A DNA stretch of 64,000 nt from Alkalimonas amylolytica (GCF_900107845.1 NZ_FNRM01000006.1:267071-331070); one strand, 5' to 3'. Shown: positions 8,621-18,088, numbered from the stretch's first letter. The notes: a model not told the origin generated them from the sequence alone. A program made the numbers and translations.

Positions 8621-11600
8621 CTACCCACGACTGGTACCTTTTTCTTCACGCACCCGCTTGAAAATCACCTCAGCAATATGCTCATGAGCCGCTGAGCGAA
8701 ACGCCTTATCCGTCATCACGCGTGAAAAAATGTCCTCATTGTTTTCCATACGGTCAATGAACAACTCATCCAGCATACGCTCAAGGAAGGCAGAGAAGTT
8801 TGGCAGATTGTTTGCCCTAGCTGCTTCGACAATCTTCTCATTTTCCTCCGCACTGGCGGTGATCTGGTCGAAGAACAGTTGGTCAGCTTCGGTAAAGTCC
8901 GTACCAAAGCGTTCGTTTAGCTTTTCGATTAGAGATGACAACGATACAGGCTCCTCCCTCACACCACTGGTGCCAACATCGGTCGGACCTTTGAGGGGAT
9001 AGGCCTCACCAGTGCCCAGGTCGATGGATCCCTCCGTCATCTGTTGTAGGCGGAAATAGCGCAGCGCTACCTCGTTATCAAGCGCAAAGGCCTGACCATC
9101 GCCTGGCGGCGGTAGCTTGGAAAGCAAGTTGCGCACGAAGGTGTAAAATTTCTCCAGTTCGCTGTCCTGATACGGAATGATCTGTGACAGAAAGGCGTAG
9201 AGGTTACGATAAGCCGTCAACTGACCACGAAATTCTTCTTGCTCAGCTTCCTCGCTATCCCTAAAACGCTCAACCACTGCATCTAGCACAGCATTCATCA
9301 CGCGGTGGTCGGAAGCAGAATGGTCGCGCTTACTCCGATACCAGACTTCTGCGAAGGCATTGACATCGTCGGGTGCAAAGATGGCCCAGCCAAGCAGTTT
9401 GTGTTGCAACTCGGACAACTGGTGCGGATCGGCATTCTCACCGACAGGCGTAGCCTCGTAGTAGGGTTTGAAGGCCTGATAGATATCGTCTTCTTCGTTG
9501 GCAAAATCCAGCACGAAGGTGCGGGCCTTACCCGGAGCCACACGATTAAGGCGCGACAAGGTTTGCACCGCCTGCACTCCCGCCAGGCGCTTGACCACAT
9601 ACATGGTCTGCAACAGCGGCTGGTCGAAACCAGTCTGGTATTTCTCCGCGACCAGCAGCACACGGTAATCCTCGCGCTCAAAGGTTTCCGGCAGCTCGCT
9701 TTCCGCCAGGCCGTCATTCATCGCGACTTCGGTATAAGCTGAACCAGGGTCGTCTGGATCTTCAACGCTACCGGAGAAAGCGACCAGCGAGCGTATGCCG
9801 CCATAGCCGTTGTCCTTGATATAGCGGTCAAAGGCCAGCTTGTATTTCACCGCAGCCAGCCGCGAGCCTGTCACCACCATGGCTTTGGCGCGCCCACCCA
9901 TTTCGCTCATCACATACAAGCGGAAGTGTTCTACAATCACCGAAACTACCTGCTCGATATTGACCGGGTGCAGTTCCAGATAGCGGCTCAGCGCCTTTGC
10001 TGCCTTCTTGCGTGGCACTTCCGGATCGTTCTCCACCTGCTTGATCAGGCCGAAAAAGCGCTTGTAGGTGGTGTAGTTCTGCAGCACATCCATGATGAAG
10101 CCTTCCTCGATGGCCTGACGCATGGAGTATTCGTGGAACGGAGAGCTGCCGGAGGGGCCCGGCTCATCGAACAGGGCCTTAGTCTTGAATTTGGGCGTGG
10201 CGGTAAACGCGAAAAAGCTAAGGTTCGGCTGCCGTGCCCGCTTCAGCGAATCCCGCAGGATCGCCGCCTTGGCCTCATCCGACAGGGTATCGTCTTCTTC
10301 ATTGGACAACTGAGCAGCAATAGCCGCCTCGATGCCATCCTTGTTCAGCATGCCCCGCAATTCAGAGGCTGTCTCGCCGCTCTGGGAGGAATGCGCCTCG
10401 TCCACAATCACGGCAAAGCGCTTGCCGGCGGTGCTGATTTTCACGCCTGAGCCTTTTTTCTCCAGCGTAGAAAGCGCCTGGGAGATGAAGGGAAACTTCT
10501 GCAAGGTGGTGATGATGATCGGCGTGCCGCCAGACAGCGCCTGGGCCAGTTGCTGGGTGTTCTCGTCAATCTTCTCCACCACCCCGGTCTTGTGCTCGAA
10601 CTGGTAGATAGTGTTCTGAAGCTGCTGATCCAGCACGCGGCGATCCGTGACCACCACCACAGAGTGAAACACCTTATTGTCTTTAGCGTCGTGCAGGCTG
10701 GCCAGCCGATGCGCCAGCCAGGCGATGGAATTGGATTTGCCCGACCCCGCCGAGTGCTGCACCAGATAGTTGTGCCCCGAGCCATGAGTGCATGCATGAC
10801 CGACCAACTTGCGCACCGCATCGAGCTGATGATAACGGGGAAAGATCATGGTCTCCTTGCGCACGGTGCGCGCACCCTTGTAGGTCTTGACCTGCCGCTC
10901 CTTCACCTCCAGGTGCATGAAGCGTTGCAGAATATCCATCAGGCTGTCTTTAGCTAGCACCTCATCCCAGAGGTAATGGGTTTTCCAGTTGTTCTCCACC
11001 GGCGGGTTGCCCGCGCCATGCTCATGCCCACGGTTGAAGGGCAGGAAGACGGTATCCTTGCCCTTCAGTCGCGTTGTCATCCACGCCTCGTCCGGATCCA
11101 CGGCAAAATGCACCAAGGCGCGTTTTTTGAAGGCAAATAGCAGATCACGTTCATCACGGTCCTGCTTGTATTGCTTGACCGCATCCGCCGCGCGCTGGCC
11201 GGTGAGTGGGTTTTTCAATTCAGCAGTGACCACCGGCAGGCCGTTCAGGCACAGGGTGACATCGATAATGCAGCGCCGATTTTTACCGTCGGCCTTCTTC
11301 ATCACAGAGCTAAAGGCAACTTGCCGCGTGATGGTCAAGCGGTTCAGCGCGTAGGCAGCAGCAGCCTCCGGGTTCATGCCGGAATTGGGGCGAAAGTGCG
11401 CCAGCCGGAAGGTCTTGCCGTAACACTTGAAGCCATAGCGAAGCACATGCAAGGTGCCCTTGATCTCCAGCTCCTTGGCCAAACTGTCCAATACAGTCGC
11501 TCGGGTTTTGTCACCCAACAAGGCTTCAAGCTGGCCCCATTTGGCCACCTGGCTCTCCTGCAAGAAACCGATGACATCATCTGGGAATAACGCCAGCGCA

Positions 11601-11698
11601 TCGTCATAGGCCGACGCATCGCGCTTTTGATAGCCGCCCGCACCAGTCAGGCCTGCCTCAATGGCAATTTCAAAAGCAAGTTCGGAATGGCCGGACAT
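8621..11698 (-). CDS. hsdR: HsdR, type I restriction enzyme motor/nuclease subunit
   Basis: 1025-residue restriction subunit that translocates and cleaves unmodified DNA in complex with HsdM and HsdS. N-terminal nuclease domain: Asp146 (CIIDVTLCLNG) and the ExK motif ELK at 160-162. Helicase domain: Walker A HSAGSGKSNS (Lys321), VIVDEAHSSQSG (DEAH box), FAFTATPKFKTKA (motif III) and LLVAEKYQTGFDQPLL/TLSRLNR late motifs. All are intact. It is the last gene of the operon, separated from hsdS by three cargo ORFs, and starts 15 bp after the PIN gene. Confidence 0.96.
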   Translation of the reverse strand: MSGHSELAFEIAIEAGLTGAGGYQKRDASAYDDALALFPDDVIGFLQESQVAKWGQLEALLGDKTRATVLDSLAKELEIKGTLHVLRYGFKCYGKTFRLAHFRPNSGMNPEAAAAYALNRLTITRQVAFSSVMKKADGKNRRCIIDVTLCLNGLPVVTAELKNPLTGQRAADAVKQYKQDRDERDLLFAFKKRALVHFAVDPDEAWMTTRLKGKDTVFLPFNRGHEHGAGNPPVENNWKTHYLWDEVLAKDSLMDILQRFMHLEVKERQVKTYKGARTVRKETMIFPRYHQLDAVRKLVGHACTHGSGHNYLVQHSAGSGKSNSIAWLAHRLASLHDAKDNKVFHSVVVVTDRRVLDQQLQNTIYQFEHKTGVVEKIDENTQQLAQALSGGTPIIITTLQKFPFISQALSTLEKKGSGVKISTAGKRFAVIVDEAHSSQSGETASELRGMLNKDGIEAAIAAQLSNEEDDTLSDEAKAAILRDSLKRARQPNLSFFAFTATPKFKTKALFDEPGPSGSSPFHEYSMRQAIEEGFIMDVLQNYTTYKRFFGLIKQVENDPEVPRKKAAKALSRYLELHPVNIEQVVSVIVEHFRLYVMSEMGGRAKAMVVTGSRLAAVKYKLAFDRYIKDNGYGGIRSLVAFSGSVEDPDDPGSAYTEVAMNDGLAESELPETFEREDYRVLLVAEKYQTGFDQPLLQTMYVVKRLAGVQAVQTLSRLNRVAPGKARTFVLDFANEEDDIYQAFKPYYEATPVGENADPHQLSELQHKLLGWAIFAPDDVNAFAEVWYRSKRDHSASDHRVMNAVLDAVVERFRDSEEAEQEEFRGQLTAYRNLYAFLSQIIPYQDSELEKFYTFVRNLLSKLPPPGDGQAFALDNEVALRYFRLQQMTEGSIDLGTGEAYPLKGPTDVGTSGVREEPVSLSSLIEKLNERFGTDFTEADQLFFDQITASAEENEKIVEAARANNLPNFSAFLERMLDELFIDRMENNEDIFSRVMTDKAFRSAAHEHIAEVIFKRVREEKGTSRG

Positions 11699-11713
11699 GT
11701 ACTCCCCTATTCT

Positions 11714-12208
11714 TTAGTTGTATTGGACTTGCAATGCCCTTAGCATGGTAAAGACATTCTCGTAACGCACACCAAATTGCATGCAGACATCAGGCAGTTT
11801 GATCTGATTGCGCGACTCAGGCCGCGACTCTTCCAGAGTCACCACAGTACTGCCATGGATGCGGGCATAGGCCACCAGCCAGCCATCCGCCCCGGTGGCA
11901 AACTTAGCCTTGGCGTTATCAAAATACTGCGGATTGCGTTGGACCCAAAGCATGACTTCGGTGTAGGCGGCTACCACATCAGCCTGATGAGTGCTCAAAA
12001 AGAAATCAGCCGGCACAGTATCTTGTACCCATCTGACAAGTTCATCATCATCGCGGCCCTGCTGCAACTCCATGCGATTGCGATCCAGGCTGTGCACCTG
12101 ACCGTTCTGGTGCCTGGCTAGCAAGCTGTTCCAGAAGCCTGGACACAGATCGAAGGCGTAATAGCTGTTCTTGGCGGTTATCAGTACGTCAGAATCGATA
12201 AGGTACAT
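11714..12208 (-). CDS. DUF4411-like PIN-domain protein (probable toxin/RNase)
   Basis: 164 residues. The start MYLIDSDVLITAKNSYY has the PIN-domain Asp-x-Asp opening, with further acidic positions in FATGADGWLVAYARIHGSTVVTLEES, the usual C-terminal PIN acidic site. This matches DUF4411-type proteins, which are commonly found with ImmA/IrrE peptidase genes. The start lies two bases after the upstream stop (TAATCATG), so the pair is coupled. Likely a metal-dependent RNase toxin; activity is inferred only. Confidence 0.8.
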   Translation of the reverse strand: MYLIDSDVLITAKNSYYAFDLCPGFWNSLLARHQNGQVHSLDRNRMELQQGRDDDELVRWVQDTVPADFFLSTHQADVVAAYTEVMLWVQRNPQYFDNAKAKFATGADGWLVAYARIHGSTVVTLEESRPESRNQIKLPDVCMQFGVRYENVFTMLRALQVQYN

Positions 12209-12210
12209 GA

Positions 12211-13368
12211 TTAGGGCAACTCCATTCCCAAGCGACGGGCATACTCTTGAAAAGTCCCGCCGTTCAAACCTGTCAGTTCATAGGCTTGCTTGAAGCCAAT
12301 GCGACCTTCCCTGGCAGCGCGAATCACTTGTGTGGCAAACAAACTACCAACGCGCGTGTTCTGATTGTTGTAGAAATCACCGCCGCCCACTGCCGCTTGC
12401 TTCTGCTTGCGTTCCAACTTCCGATATGATTCGTAGAAGTCGAAGAAGTACTGACGGTCCACCAGTCGCAGATCCATCGCTCGGCGCCCCACCACAATGG
12501 GGCTCACCTTGAACCGTCGTGCCAGTAACTCAAAGGGGGATTGCTCACGGCGCATATCAGGCCAACTGGCGCGAAGCTCGGCCTCCGGCACCAGAAATTC
12601 AGCCGCAGCGCGGTCACAAAAGGTTTCTACAACACCACCATCAGGAAATATTCCGGGAAAGCCAGACAAACCAGAGCCTTCGCCCCCCAACCAGAGATGC
12701 GCCAGCTCATGGGCCAGCGTAAACATCTGCGCGGACTTGGCGTCCGCGCCGTTAACGAAGATCAGTGGTGCATACTCATCACTGAGCGCAAAACCTCGAA
12801 ACTCCTCCACGTCCAACACGCGACGTGTATTGTTTCCCACCACACCGTTGATTACGGCCATCACCCCTGCTGCCTCGATAGCACTTCGCAGAGCACCAAC
12901 AGCTTCTTGCCAGGTTCGCACTGTGGCTGCCCAACCATCCATCAGGCCCAGCAAACGGCGCATCTCATGACCGATGGCTGCCGGATCATCGGCGAGGCGT
13001 GCGCTGCCAACAAACTCCAGCGGGGGGGCTTCACACTCCAAACGGCTTTCCCGCAGCCACGCCTGGCGCCGTTGCATCGCATAAATGGTATCCAGCAGAT
13101 CGGGGCTGGTGGTTTGCAACTGCTGATTTTGCAACGTGCGAAAATCCGGGATCGGCATCGGGATCTGCGGCGGCTCGGGCAGGAACAAATAGCCAAAAGG
13201 CACATGCGTTACGTTGGCAAAATCCTCCAATTGCTTGAACGTGGGCTGCACCTCACCACGCTCCCACTCCGGGAGCTTCGGAAAGCGAGCCACAAGCGCC
13301 GCAACATCCAGATGGGCACGCTCGCGGGCCCACTGAACAAGTTCAGGGCTAACAGCGACGCGATTCAT
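12211..13368 (-). CDS. XRE/ImmA-IrrE family protein (DNA-binding zinc peptidase)
   Basis: 385 residues. The N-terminus (PELVQWARERAHLDVAALVARFPKLPEWERG) resembles the helix-turn-helix-like leader seen in this family. The central HEXXH zinc-protease motif is in FTLAHELAHLWLG, with a downstream Asp/Glu-rich helix (CDRAAAEFLVPEAEL). A strong AGGAGG site precedes the ATG. It pairs with the DUF4411 PIN protein downstream, and such pairs are often treated as toxin-antitoxin-like. It has its own strong promoter at 13390-13418, so it can be expressed independently of hsdM and hsdS. Confidence 0.85.
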   Translation of the reverse strand: MNRVAVSPELVQWARERAHLDVAALVARFPKLPEWERGEVQPTFKQLEDFANVTHVPFGYLFLPEPPQIPMPIPDFRTLQNQQLQTTSPDLLDTIYAMQRRQAWLRESRLECEAPPLEFVGSARLADDPAAIGHEMRRLLGLMDGWAATVRTWQEAVGALRSAIEAAGVMAVINGVVGNNTRRVLDVEEFRGFALSDEYAPLIFVNGADAKSAQMFTLAHELAHLWLGGEGSGLSGFPGIFPDGGVVETFCDRAAAEFLVPEAELRASWPDMRREQSPFELLARRFKVSPIVVGRRAMDLRLVDRQYFFDFYESYRKLERKQKQAAVGGGDFYNNQNTRVGSLFATQVIRAAREGRIGFKQAYELTGLNGGTFQEYARRLGMELP

Positions 13369-13389
13369 GATGATGCTACCTCCTTGTAC

Positions 13390-13418
13390 ATTATAGCTGT
13401 GCTGTGCCGCTCAGTCAG
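13390..13418 (-). promoter_or_regulatory. Internal promoter for the ImmA/IrrE-PIN pair
   Basis: Minus strand: CTGACT (13418-13413), 17-bp spacer, perfect TATAAT (13395-13390). It sits in the 100-bp gap between the PD-(D/E)XK-like gene and the peptidase gene, just ahead of an AGGAGG ribosome site. Confidence 0.6.
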
Positions 13419-13469
13419 ACAGGATGCCAAACCAGTATTGTAGCCATACACTATAGCAAAGCTCATGCT

Positions 13470-14081
13470 TCAAATCTCCTGCACCGAAGTGTTCTGCAAC
13501 TCGGCCAGCGCCTGACCATGCACCTCATCAAAATGATAATAACGTATGGACGGGTCTGCGCGCAGTTGCCGGTTCGGCTCCAGATAGGCATCCGGGTTAT
13601 CGTTCTCGGCGAAGACGAACTTGCGCAGATGGATCTTGCGCTTGTCACCGGTGTAATGCTCGATGGTGCGCTTGAGGCTGTGGACCCAGCAGGCTCCCGC
13701 TTTGAGCTGCGGCACAATTTTTTCGGCAGTCAAACTCTTAGACTTGAACTCAATACAGTCGGCGCAGAACCGTTGTCCCCTGACGTAGAAAATGACGAAA
13801 TCGCAGCGCTTTGCCCATGGCTTTCCTTGGTCATCAAGAAAGTGAAACAGCGCAGGCTTAGTCTTGCCCCTTTTTGTCTCAAACTCATCATGATCAAGCT
13901 TGAAGGCCATGCCAGAACCCGGCAGCATCAGTTCGATATTGCGCTTCTGGGGCTTGGGATCTTCTGGCCGGAAGTACTTCTCGGTCAGAATGACTTTGCC
14001 ATCCGAACCATCATGAACAACATACTCGCTGTTGACATAGGCCTTCAGGTGCTCGAAGTAGGTGGAGGCTGCCAAAGTCAT
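13470..14081 (-). CDS. Unknown protein with PD-(D/E)XK-like core, coupled to hsdS
   Basis: 203 residues, no named family recognised. The centre reads KRCDFVIFYV...FCADCIEFKSKSL: an Asp at 94, a short beta-hairpin and then E111-F-K113. This is the D-(x)n-ExK layout of PD-(D/E)XK nucleases, and the following QLKAGACWVHSLKRTIEH would be the fold's helix. The start overlaps the hsdS stop by ATGA, so it is made together with the specificity subunit. It could be an accessory nuclease, an anti-restriction control protein or a degraded nuclease; the function is unknown. Confidence 0.6.
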   Translation of the reverse strand: MTLAASTYFEHLKAYVNSEYVVHDGSDGKVILTEKYFRPEDPKPQKRNIELMLPGSGMAFKLDHDEFETKRGKTKPALFHFLDDQGKPWAKRCDFVIFYVRGQRFCADCIEFKSKSLTAEKIVPQLKAGACWVHSLKRTIEHYTGDKRKIHLRKFVFAENDNPDAYLEPNRQLRADPSIRYYHFDEVHGQALAELQNTSVQEI

Positions 14082-15334
14082 TGCAGCCCTCCGATTTGGC
14101 CGGTGACGGCAGCGGTGATAACGGCACTGCGGTATTCGTGTAGCCTCTGAATTGACTGTTTTGCTTTTTCGGTCACTTCGTCGATTTTGTTTTTCGCGTA
14201 GACGATTTCAGAAACTATATCGCGCTGCTCTACGATCGGCGGCAAAGCCATACGAATCGACTTAACATCACCTAGACCAATGGTGCCGATGGTAGATCCA
14301 TTGGTGAGCCGCAGCAGCTCACCAGTCATCCCATAAATAGTGAACAGTAGGTATTCAGGAATCACTCTATCTTCATGGCATAGCCAGGCAATAATATGCT
14401 GAGAGACAGCCATTGGTCTCGTCGTGATCGCACTCTCTCCAATCGTTGCATCTCGCGTAAAAACCACCGCTCTTGCCGGAAGAAGGCGAGCCGAGGAGTT
14501 GGCTAATCCAAGTTCGTTAATTTTGAAAGTGGTATCAGAAATATAATCTGACGCTCGTAAAACGGCTGTATCGTTGAGGGATACCCAAGGAATCTGGCAG
14601 TCATCCCAATAAGCATCGATCTTCTTATCCGGAGTATGCCCACTTTCCAGTTTTGAAACCCGCTTAACAGGAAGCACCTCCCAATGCGCCGGAATATTCC
14701 CCAGCCAGTCGATACCGGAGGGCTTCATGGGGGCGTCGGGGTTGAGGCCCTTGGTGACGGCTTGGGTGATCAGGGCCTGGCGCTTTTCCGCCAGCCGATC
14801 CAGCAGGGCGCGCTTTTTCTCGATCAGACCGTCGATGCGGGCGGTCTTTTCATCCAGAAACTGCGCGATGCGGCGTTGGGTTTTGAGGGGTGGGAAGCTT
14901 ACCTGAATCGCCGCGAGCTCATCCCGAGAGAGTTCAACGAATGTTGTTCCGTTAGCAACTGCATTCAGTTCAGGGACACGAGATTTGAGCAGATAGTATA
15001 GAAATGCTCCGTCAACGCGCTCATTTGGGATAATTCCACGACAACCTTGATTAAAGGTCATTGGTTCAGCAGTGATGGCCATATGACCGATGGGTGCCCG
15101 AGTTGAGATCAGGACCGACCCAACTGGCAAGATGTTTAAATTGTTTTCTATTACCGCTTTTTCAGTAACTTGGCGTTTTGTGAGAGCGATTCTATCGCCC
15201 ACTAGTTTGCCTAAGTCTTCTGGCGTCGCCCATCTTACGTCACCATCCCAGTATTCGGCTTCACCACTAGCCGGCGTAGTTCCATTCTTAATTCGTCCGA
15301 AATAACGTAGCGAGCCTGAGTAGTTTGGAATCAT
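14078..15334 (-). CDS. hsdS: HsdS, type I restriction specificity subunit
   Basis: 418 residues with the two-half architecture. Target-recognition domain 1 (from about residue 15, GTTPASGEAEYWDGDVRWATPEDL) and its conserved helix (QRRIAQFLDEKTARIDGLIEKKRALLDRLAEKRQALI) are followed by domain 2 (SGHTPDKKIDAYWDDCQIPWVSLND) and a second helix (EQRDIVSEIVYAKNKIDEVTEKA). It determines the DNA target recognised by the methylase and nuclease. It starts in an ATGA overlap with hsdM. The recognition sequence cannot be read from sequence alone. Confidence 0.95.
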   Translation of the reverse strand: MIPNYSGSLRYFGRIKNGTTPASGEAEYWDGDVRWATPEDLGKLVGDRIALTKRQVTEKAVIENNLNILPVGSVLISTRAPIGHMAITAEPMTFNQGCRGIIPNERVDGAFLYYLLKSRVPELNAVANGTTFVELSRDELAAIQVSFPPLKTQRRIAQFLDEKTARIDGLIEKKRALLDRLAEKRQALITQAVTKGLNPDAPMKPSGIDWLGNIPAHWEVLPVKRVSKLESGHTPDKKIDAYWDDCQIPWVSLNDTAVLRASDYISDTTFKINELGLANSSARLLPARAVVFTRDATIGESAITTRPMAVSQHIIAWLCHEDRVIPEYLLFTIYGMTGELLRLTNGSTIGTIGLGDVKSIRMALPPIVEQRDIVSEIVYAKNKIDEVTEKAKQSIQRLHEYRSAVITAAVTGQIGGLQ

Positions 15335-17508
15335 CCCACCAACCCCTTCAACAGCCCGGCAATCTCCCCTTCCAGTTCGGTAATCTCCTGTTCGATCTCC
15401 TCCAGCGGGCGCGGTGGCTTGTAGACGTAGAAGTGCCGGTTGATAGGGATTTCATAACCCACCTTCGTTTTGCTGTAGTCCACCCAGGCATCGGGCACAT
15501 GGGGCAGCACCTCGCGGACCATGTAGGCGTCGATATCGTCCCTAAAGGCGGCCACCAGCTCGTCATTGGGCTTGTCCGGGCCAAACTGCATGGGCAGGGG
15601 CAGTTGGGTGCCCTCGGGCAAGGGGATGTTCTCGGTGTCGCGCAATTCGCTGTCCGGCTCTGGCCGATCCTTGCTGTCGCGGCAAATTTCGGCATCGGGA
15701 TCGCGCTCGCCCAAGGCGTTGAAGATGGCCTTTTTGATCGGCGCCGGGAGTTTGAGGTCAGCCACCCTGGCAGCGGCGTTCAGGTCCGCTTCGAAAACGG
15801 CGCGGTCGGTGTACTGCCCCTTGGGTGCCAAGCTTGCCAGCAGAGCACGAATAGCCTCTTGCTGTTGCTCTCCTTCTGCGATCTCTTTGGCGGCTGCGGC
15901 CTCGTTCTTGCGCTTCTTCGAGGTGGCCAGGTTGGCAAAGGCGGTCTGTTCATCCAGCCGGGTGATACGCTCGGGCGTGACTGCAAAGTTCATGCGCAGG
16001 GGGCGCTCCACCGTCACCTTGAGAAAACCGAACTCGCGGTTCTCGAAAATACGGGAGACCACGCGGGTTTCGGTGTCGCCGTTGATTCTAACATCGGCGG
16101 TTTCACCGTCCTGGTAGTTGCCGTAGAGGCGGGTCAGGTCGCGGATCTGGTCTTCGGTGATTTCGTTGCGTTTGTTATTGAGGCTTTTCTTCATGCGCTG
16201 GGAAAAGCGCGTGCCGTCGATCAGTTGCACTTTGCCGCGCCGTTCCGGGGCCTTGCGGTTGGTCACCAGCCAGACATAGGTGAAGATGCCGGTGTTGTAG
16301 AAGAGCTGATCGGGCAGCGCGACGATGGCATCGAGCCAGTCGTTCTCGATGATCCAGCGGCGGATATTCGACGGCCCGGAACCGGCGTCACCGGAGAACA
16401 GCGGCGAACCGTTGAAGACGATGGCGATCTTGGAACCAACGGCATCGTCATCCCCTTCCTTGTAGGGGTGCATCTTGGCAACCATGTGCTGCAGGAACAA
16501 CAGGGAGCCATCGTTGATGGCAGGCAGTCCGGCACCGAAACGCCCGGCAAAGCCCATCTCCCTGTGTTCCTTTTCGACGAAGGCTTTCTGGTCTTTCCAC
16601 TCCACGCCAAAGGGCGGGTTGGCCAGCAGGTAGTGAAACTGCTTGCCCTCGAAGCCGTCGCGGGTTTTGCCATCGCCCAGGGTGTCGCCCAGTACGATGC
16701 TGCTGGTGTCCTCGTCTTTGATCAGCATGTCAGAGCAGCAGATAGCCCAGGACTCGTCGTTGTATTCCTGACCGAACAGCGCCAGGTTGGCCTGACTGTT
16801 CTGGTCGAGGATGAACTTTTCCGATTCCGACAGCATGCCACCAGTCCCGCAGGCCGGGTCGTAAATGGTGCGGTAAATGCCCGGCGTGTAAACATCCTGC
16901 TCGCCAGTGTAGACCAGATTGGCCATCAGGCGGATAACTTCGCGCGGGGTGAAGTGATCCCCAGCCTCTTCGTTGGCCTGCTCATTGAAGCGCATCACCA
17001 GATGCTCGAACAGGTAGCCCATTTGCAAGTTGTCAATGCGGTCTGGATGCAGATCGACTTCGGCCATCGCCTTGACGATGGTAAACAGGCGATTGCTGGC
17101 ATCGAGTTTTTCGATCTGATCGGTAAACTTGAAGCGCTCGAAAATGGCCCGAGCCGTAGGCGAGAAGCCATTGATGTAGGCCACCAGGTTAGGCGCGATG
17201 TTCTCTGAATCACCCAGCAACTTCTCGAAAGTAAACGGACTGGTGTTGTAGAGAGGATGGGTGCGATTCGGGTCAGCTGCCTTTCCCAGCAGTTTCTCCA
17301 TAGCATTTTCCGGCATACCTTGAGCAGACAGCTTCTCGTATTGCTTCAGCACCGCGTCTTTGGTGGGCTCCAATACACAATCCAGTCGCCGCAACACGAC
17401 CATGGGGAGCATGACCAAGCGGTACTGAGGGGGGCGGTAAGGGCCGCGAAGACGGTTGGCGATTTCCCAGATGTGGCTTTTGAGCTGGTCGTGCAACTGC
17501 AAGTTCAT
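15331..17508 (-). CDS. hsdM: HsdM, type I DNA adenine methyltransferase subunit
   Basis: 725 residues, longer than the classical 500-residue form because of an extended C-terminus (about 480-725), a known longer subtype. The N-terminal helical HsdM domain is followed by SAM motif I DPACGTGGM (217-225) and the catalytic NPPF (297-300) for N6-adenine methylation. First gene of the operon, overlapping hsdS by ATGA. Immediately upstream is a 22-bp tandem repeat. The antisense strand here has a 627-codon open frame, which is a composition artefact. Confidence 0.95.
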   Translation of the reverse strand: MNLQLHDQLKSHIWEIANRLRGPYRPPQYRLVMLPMVVLRRLDCVLEPTKDAVLKQYEKLSAQGMPENAMEKLLGKAADPNRTHPLYNTSPFTFEKLLGDSENIAPNLVAYINGFSPTARAIFERFKFTDQIEKLDASNRLFTIVKAMAEVDLHPDRIDNLQMGYLFEHLVMRFNEQANEEAGDHFTPREVIRLMANLVYTGEQDVYTPGIYRTIYDPACGTGGMLSESEKFILDQNSQANLALFGQEYNDESWAICCSDMLIKDEDTSSIVLGDTLGDGKTRDGFEGKQFHYLLANPPFGVEWKDQKAFVEKEHREMGFAGRFGAGLPAINDGSLLFLQHMVAKMHPYKEGDDDAVGSKIAIVFNGSPLFSGDAGSGPSNIRRWIIENDWLDAIVALPDQLFYNTGIFTYVWLVTNRKAPERRGKVQLIDGTRFSQRMKKSLNNKRNEITEDQIRDLTRLYGNYQDGETADVRINGDTETRVVSRIFENREFGFLKVTVERPLRMNFAVTPERITRLDEQTAFANLATSKKRKNEAAAAKEIAEGEQQQEAIRALLASLAPKGQYTDRAVFEADLNAAARVADLKLPAPIKKAIFNALGERDPDAEICRDSKDRPEPDSELRDTENIPLPEGTQLPLPMQFGPDKPNDELVAAFRDDIDAYMVREVLPHVPDAWVDYSKTKVGYEIPINRHFYVYKPPRPLEEIEQEITELEGEIAGLLKGLVG

Positions 17509-17523
17509 TTAAATGGTTTTCCT

Positions 17524-17567
17524 TTTGCTTTTAGGGCGGCTTTAATTTGCTTTTAGGGCGGCATTAA
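17524..17567. repeat. 22-bp tandem direct repeat upstream of hsdM
   Basis: Two adjacent copies of TTTGCTTTTAGGGCGGCNTTAA (17524-17545 and 17546-17567) that differ only at the N position (T in the first copy, A in the second). They lie in the 76-bp gap ahead of hsdM and could be an operator or a slippage product. Confidence 0.8.
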
Positions 17568-17584
17568 GAGTGTGTAACGCGAGA

Positions 17585-18088
17585 TTAAGCGGCGCATTTT
17601 AGCATTCGCTTGCACCATTTGTTGTACGCAATAACAAGGGCACTGTAAAAGTACCCTATGCATAACGTTAATGACATACCAAGCACTCTATAAAAAGACA
17701 ACGCTTCCCTCTCAAACATGAAGGTAATCAGAAAAACGAAAAACAAACCGACAATTCCAAATAGGATTCCGGTTTCCCCTCCATTGACTAAATAAGGGTA
17801 TGTTTCAAGTGCTTTCCTCTCATCAGCACCCAGAGCATCCCTTGCTTCGTACATTTTCTTGCAGGTGAATTGAAGGGAAAATCCAAGAACAAAGAATAGG
17901 GCAACAGCAATCAAAAGAGCAGGCCCTTTTTGCAGGGTAAGACCAATCAGCGGGAGCATTATATCACTGGCACTCGTATTTCCCAGTATCGTTACGGCTA
18001 CCAAGATTGCCAGAGTGTAAGACAACCGCATCGTATTTTGAACATTGCGCGCCGATGCCAAATAGCTATCGCTATATATCTGATTCAT
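17585..18088 (-). CDS. Unknown inner-membrane protein
   Basis: 167 residues, no family recognised. Four hydrophobic segments are visible (about 23-40, 55-73, 108-126 and 135-152), with charged loops between them (KKMYEARDALGADERKALE) and a basic C-terminus (NKWCKRMLKCAA). The ATG is preceded by an AGAGG ribosome site. It lies upstream of hsdM on the same strand but is separated from it by the repeat region. It may be cargo of the same accessory block. Confidence 0.6.
   Translation of the reverse strand: MNQIYSDSYLASARNVQNTMRLSYTLAILVAVTILGNTSASDIMLPLIGLTLQKGPALLIAVALFFVLGFSLQFTCKKMYEARDALGADERKALETYPYLVNGGETGILFGIVGLFFVFLITFMFEREALSFYRVLGMSLTLCIGYFYSALVIAYNKWCKRMLKCAA

Noticed and set aside
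12541..13443. 300-codon plus-strand frame
   Set aside because: Antisense to the ImmA/IrrE gene; no family features or ribosome site.
15325..17208. 627-codon open frame on the plus strand
   Set aside because: It is exactly antisense to hsdM, whose motifs are intact. The long frame comes from codon bias of the coding strand.
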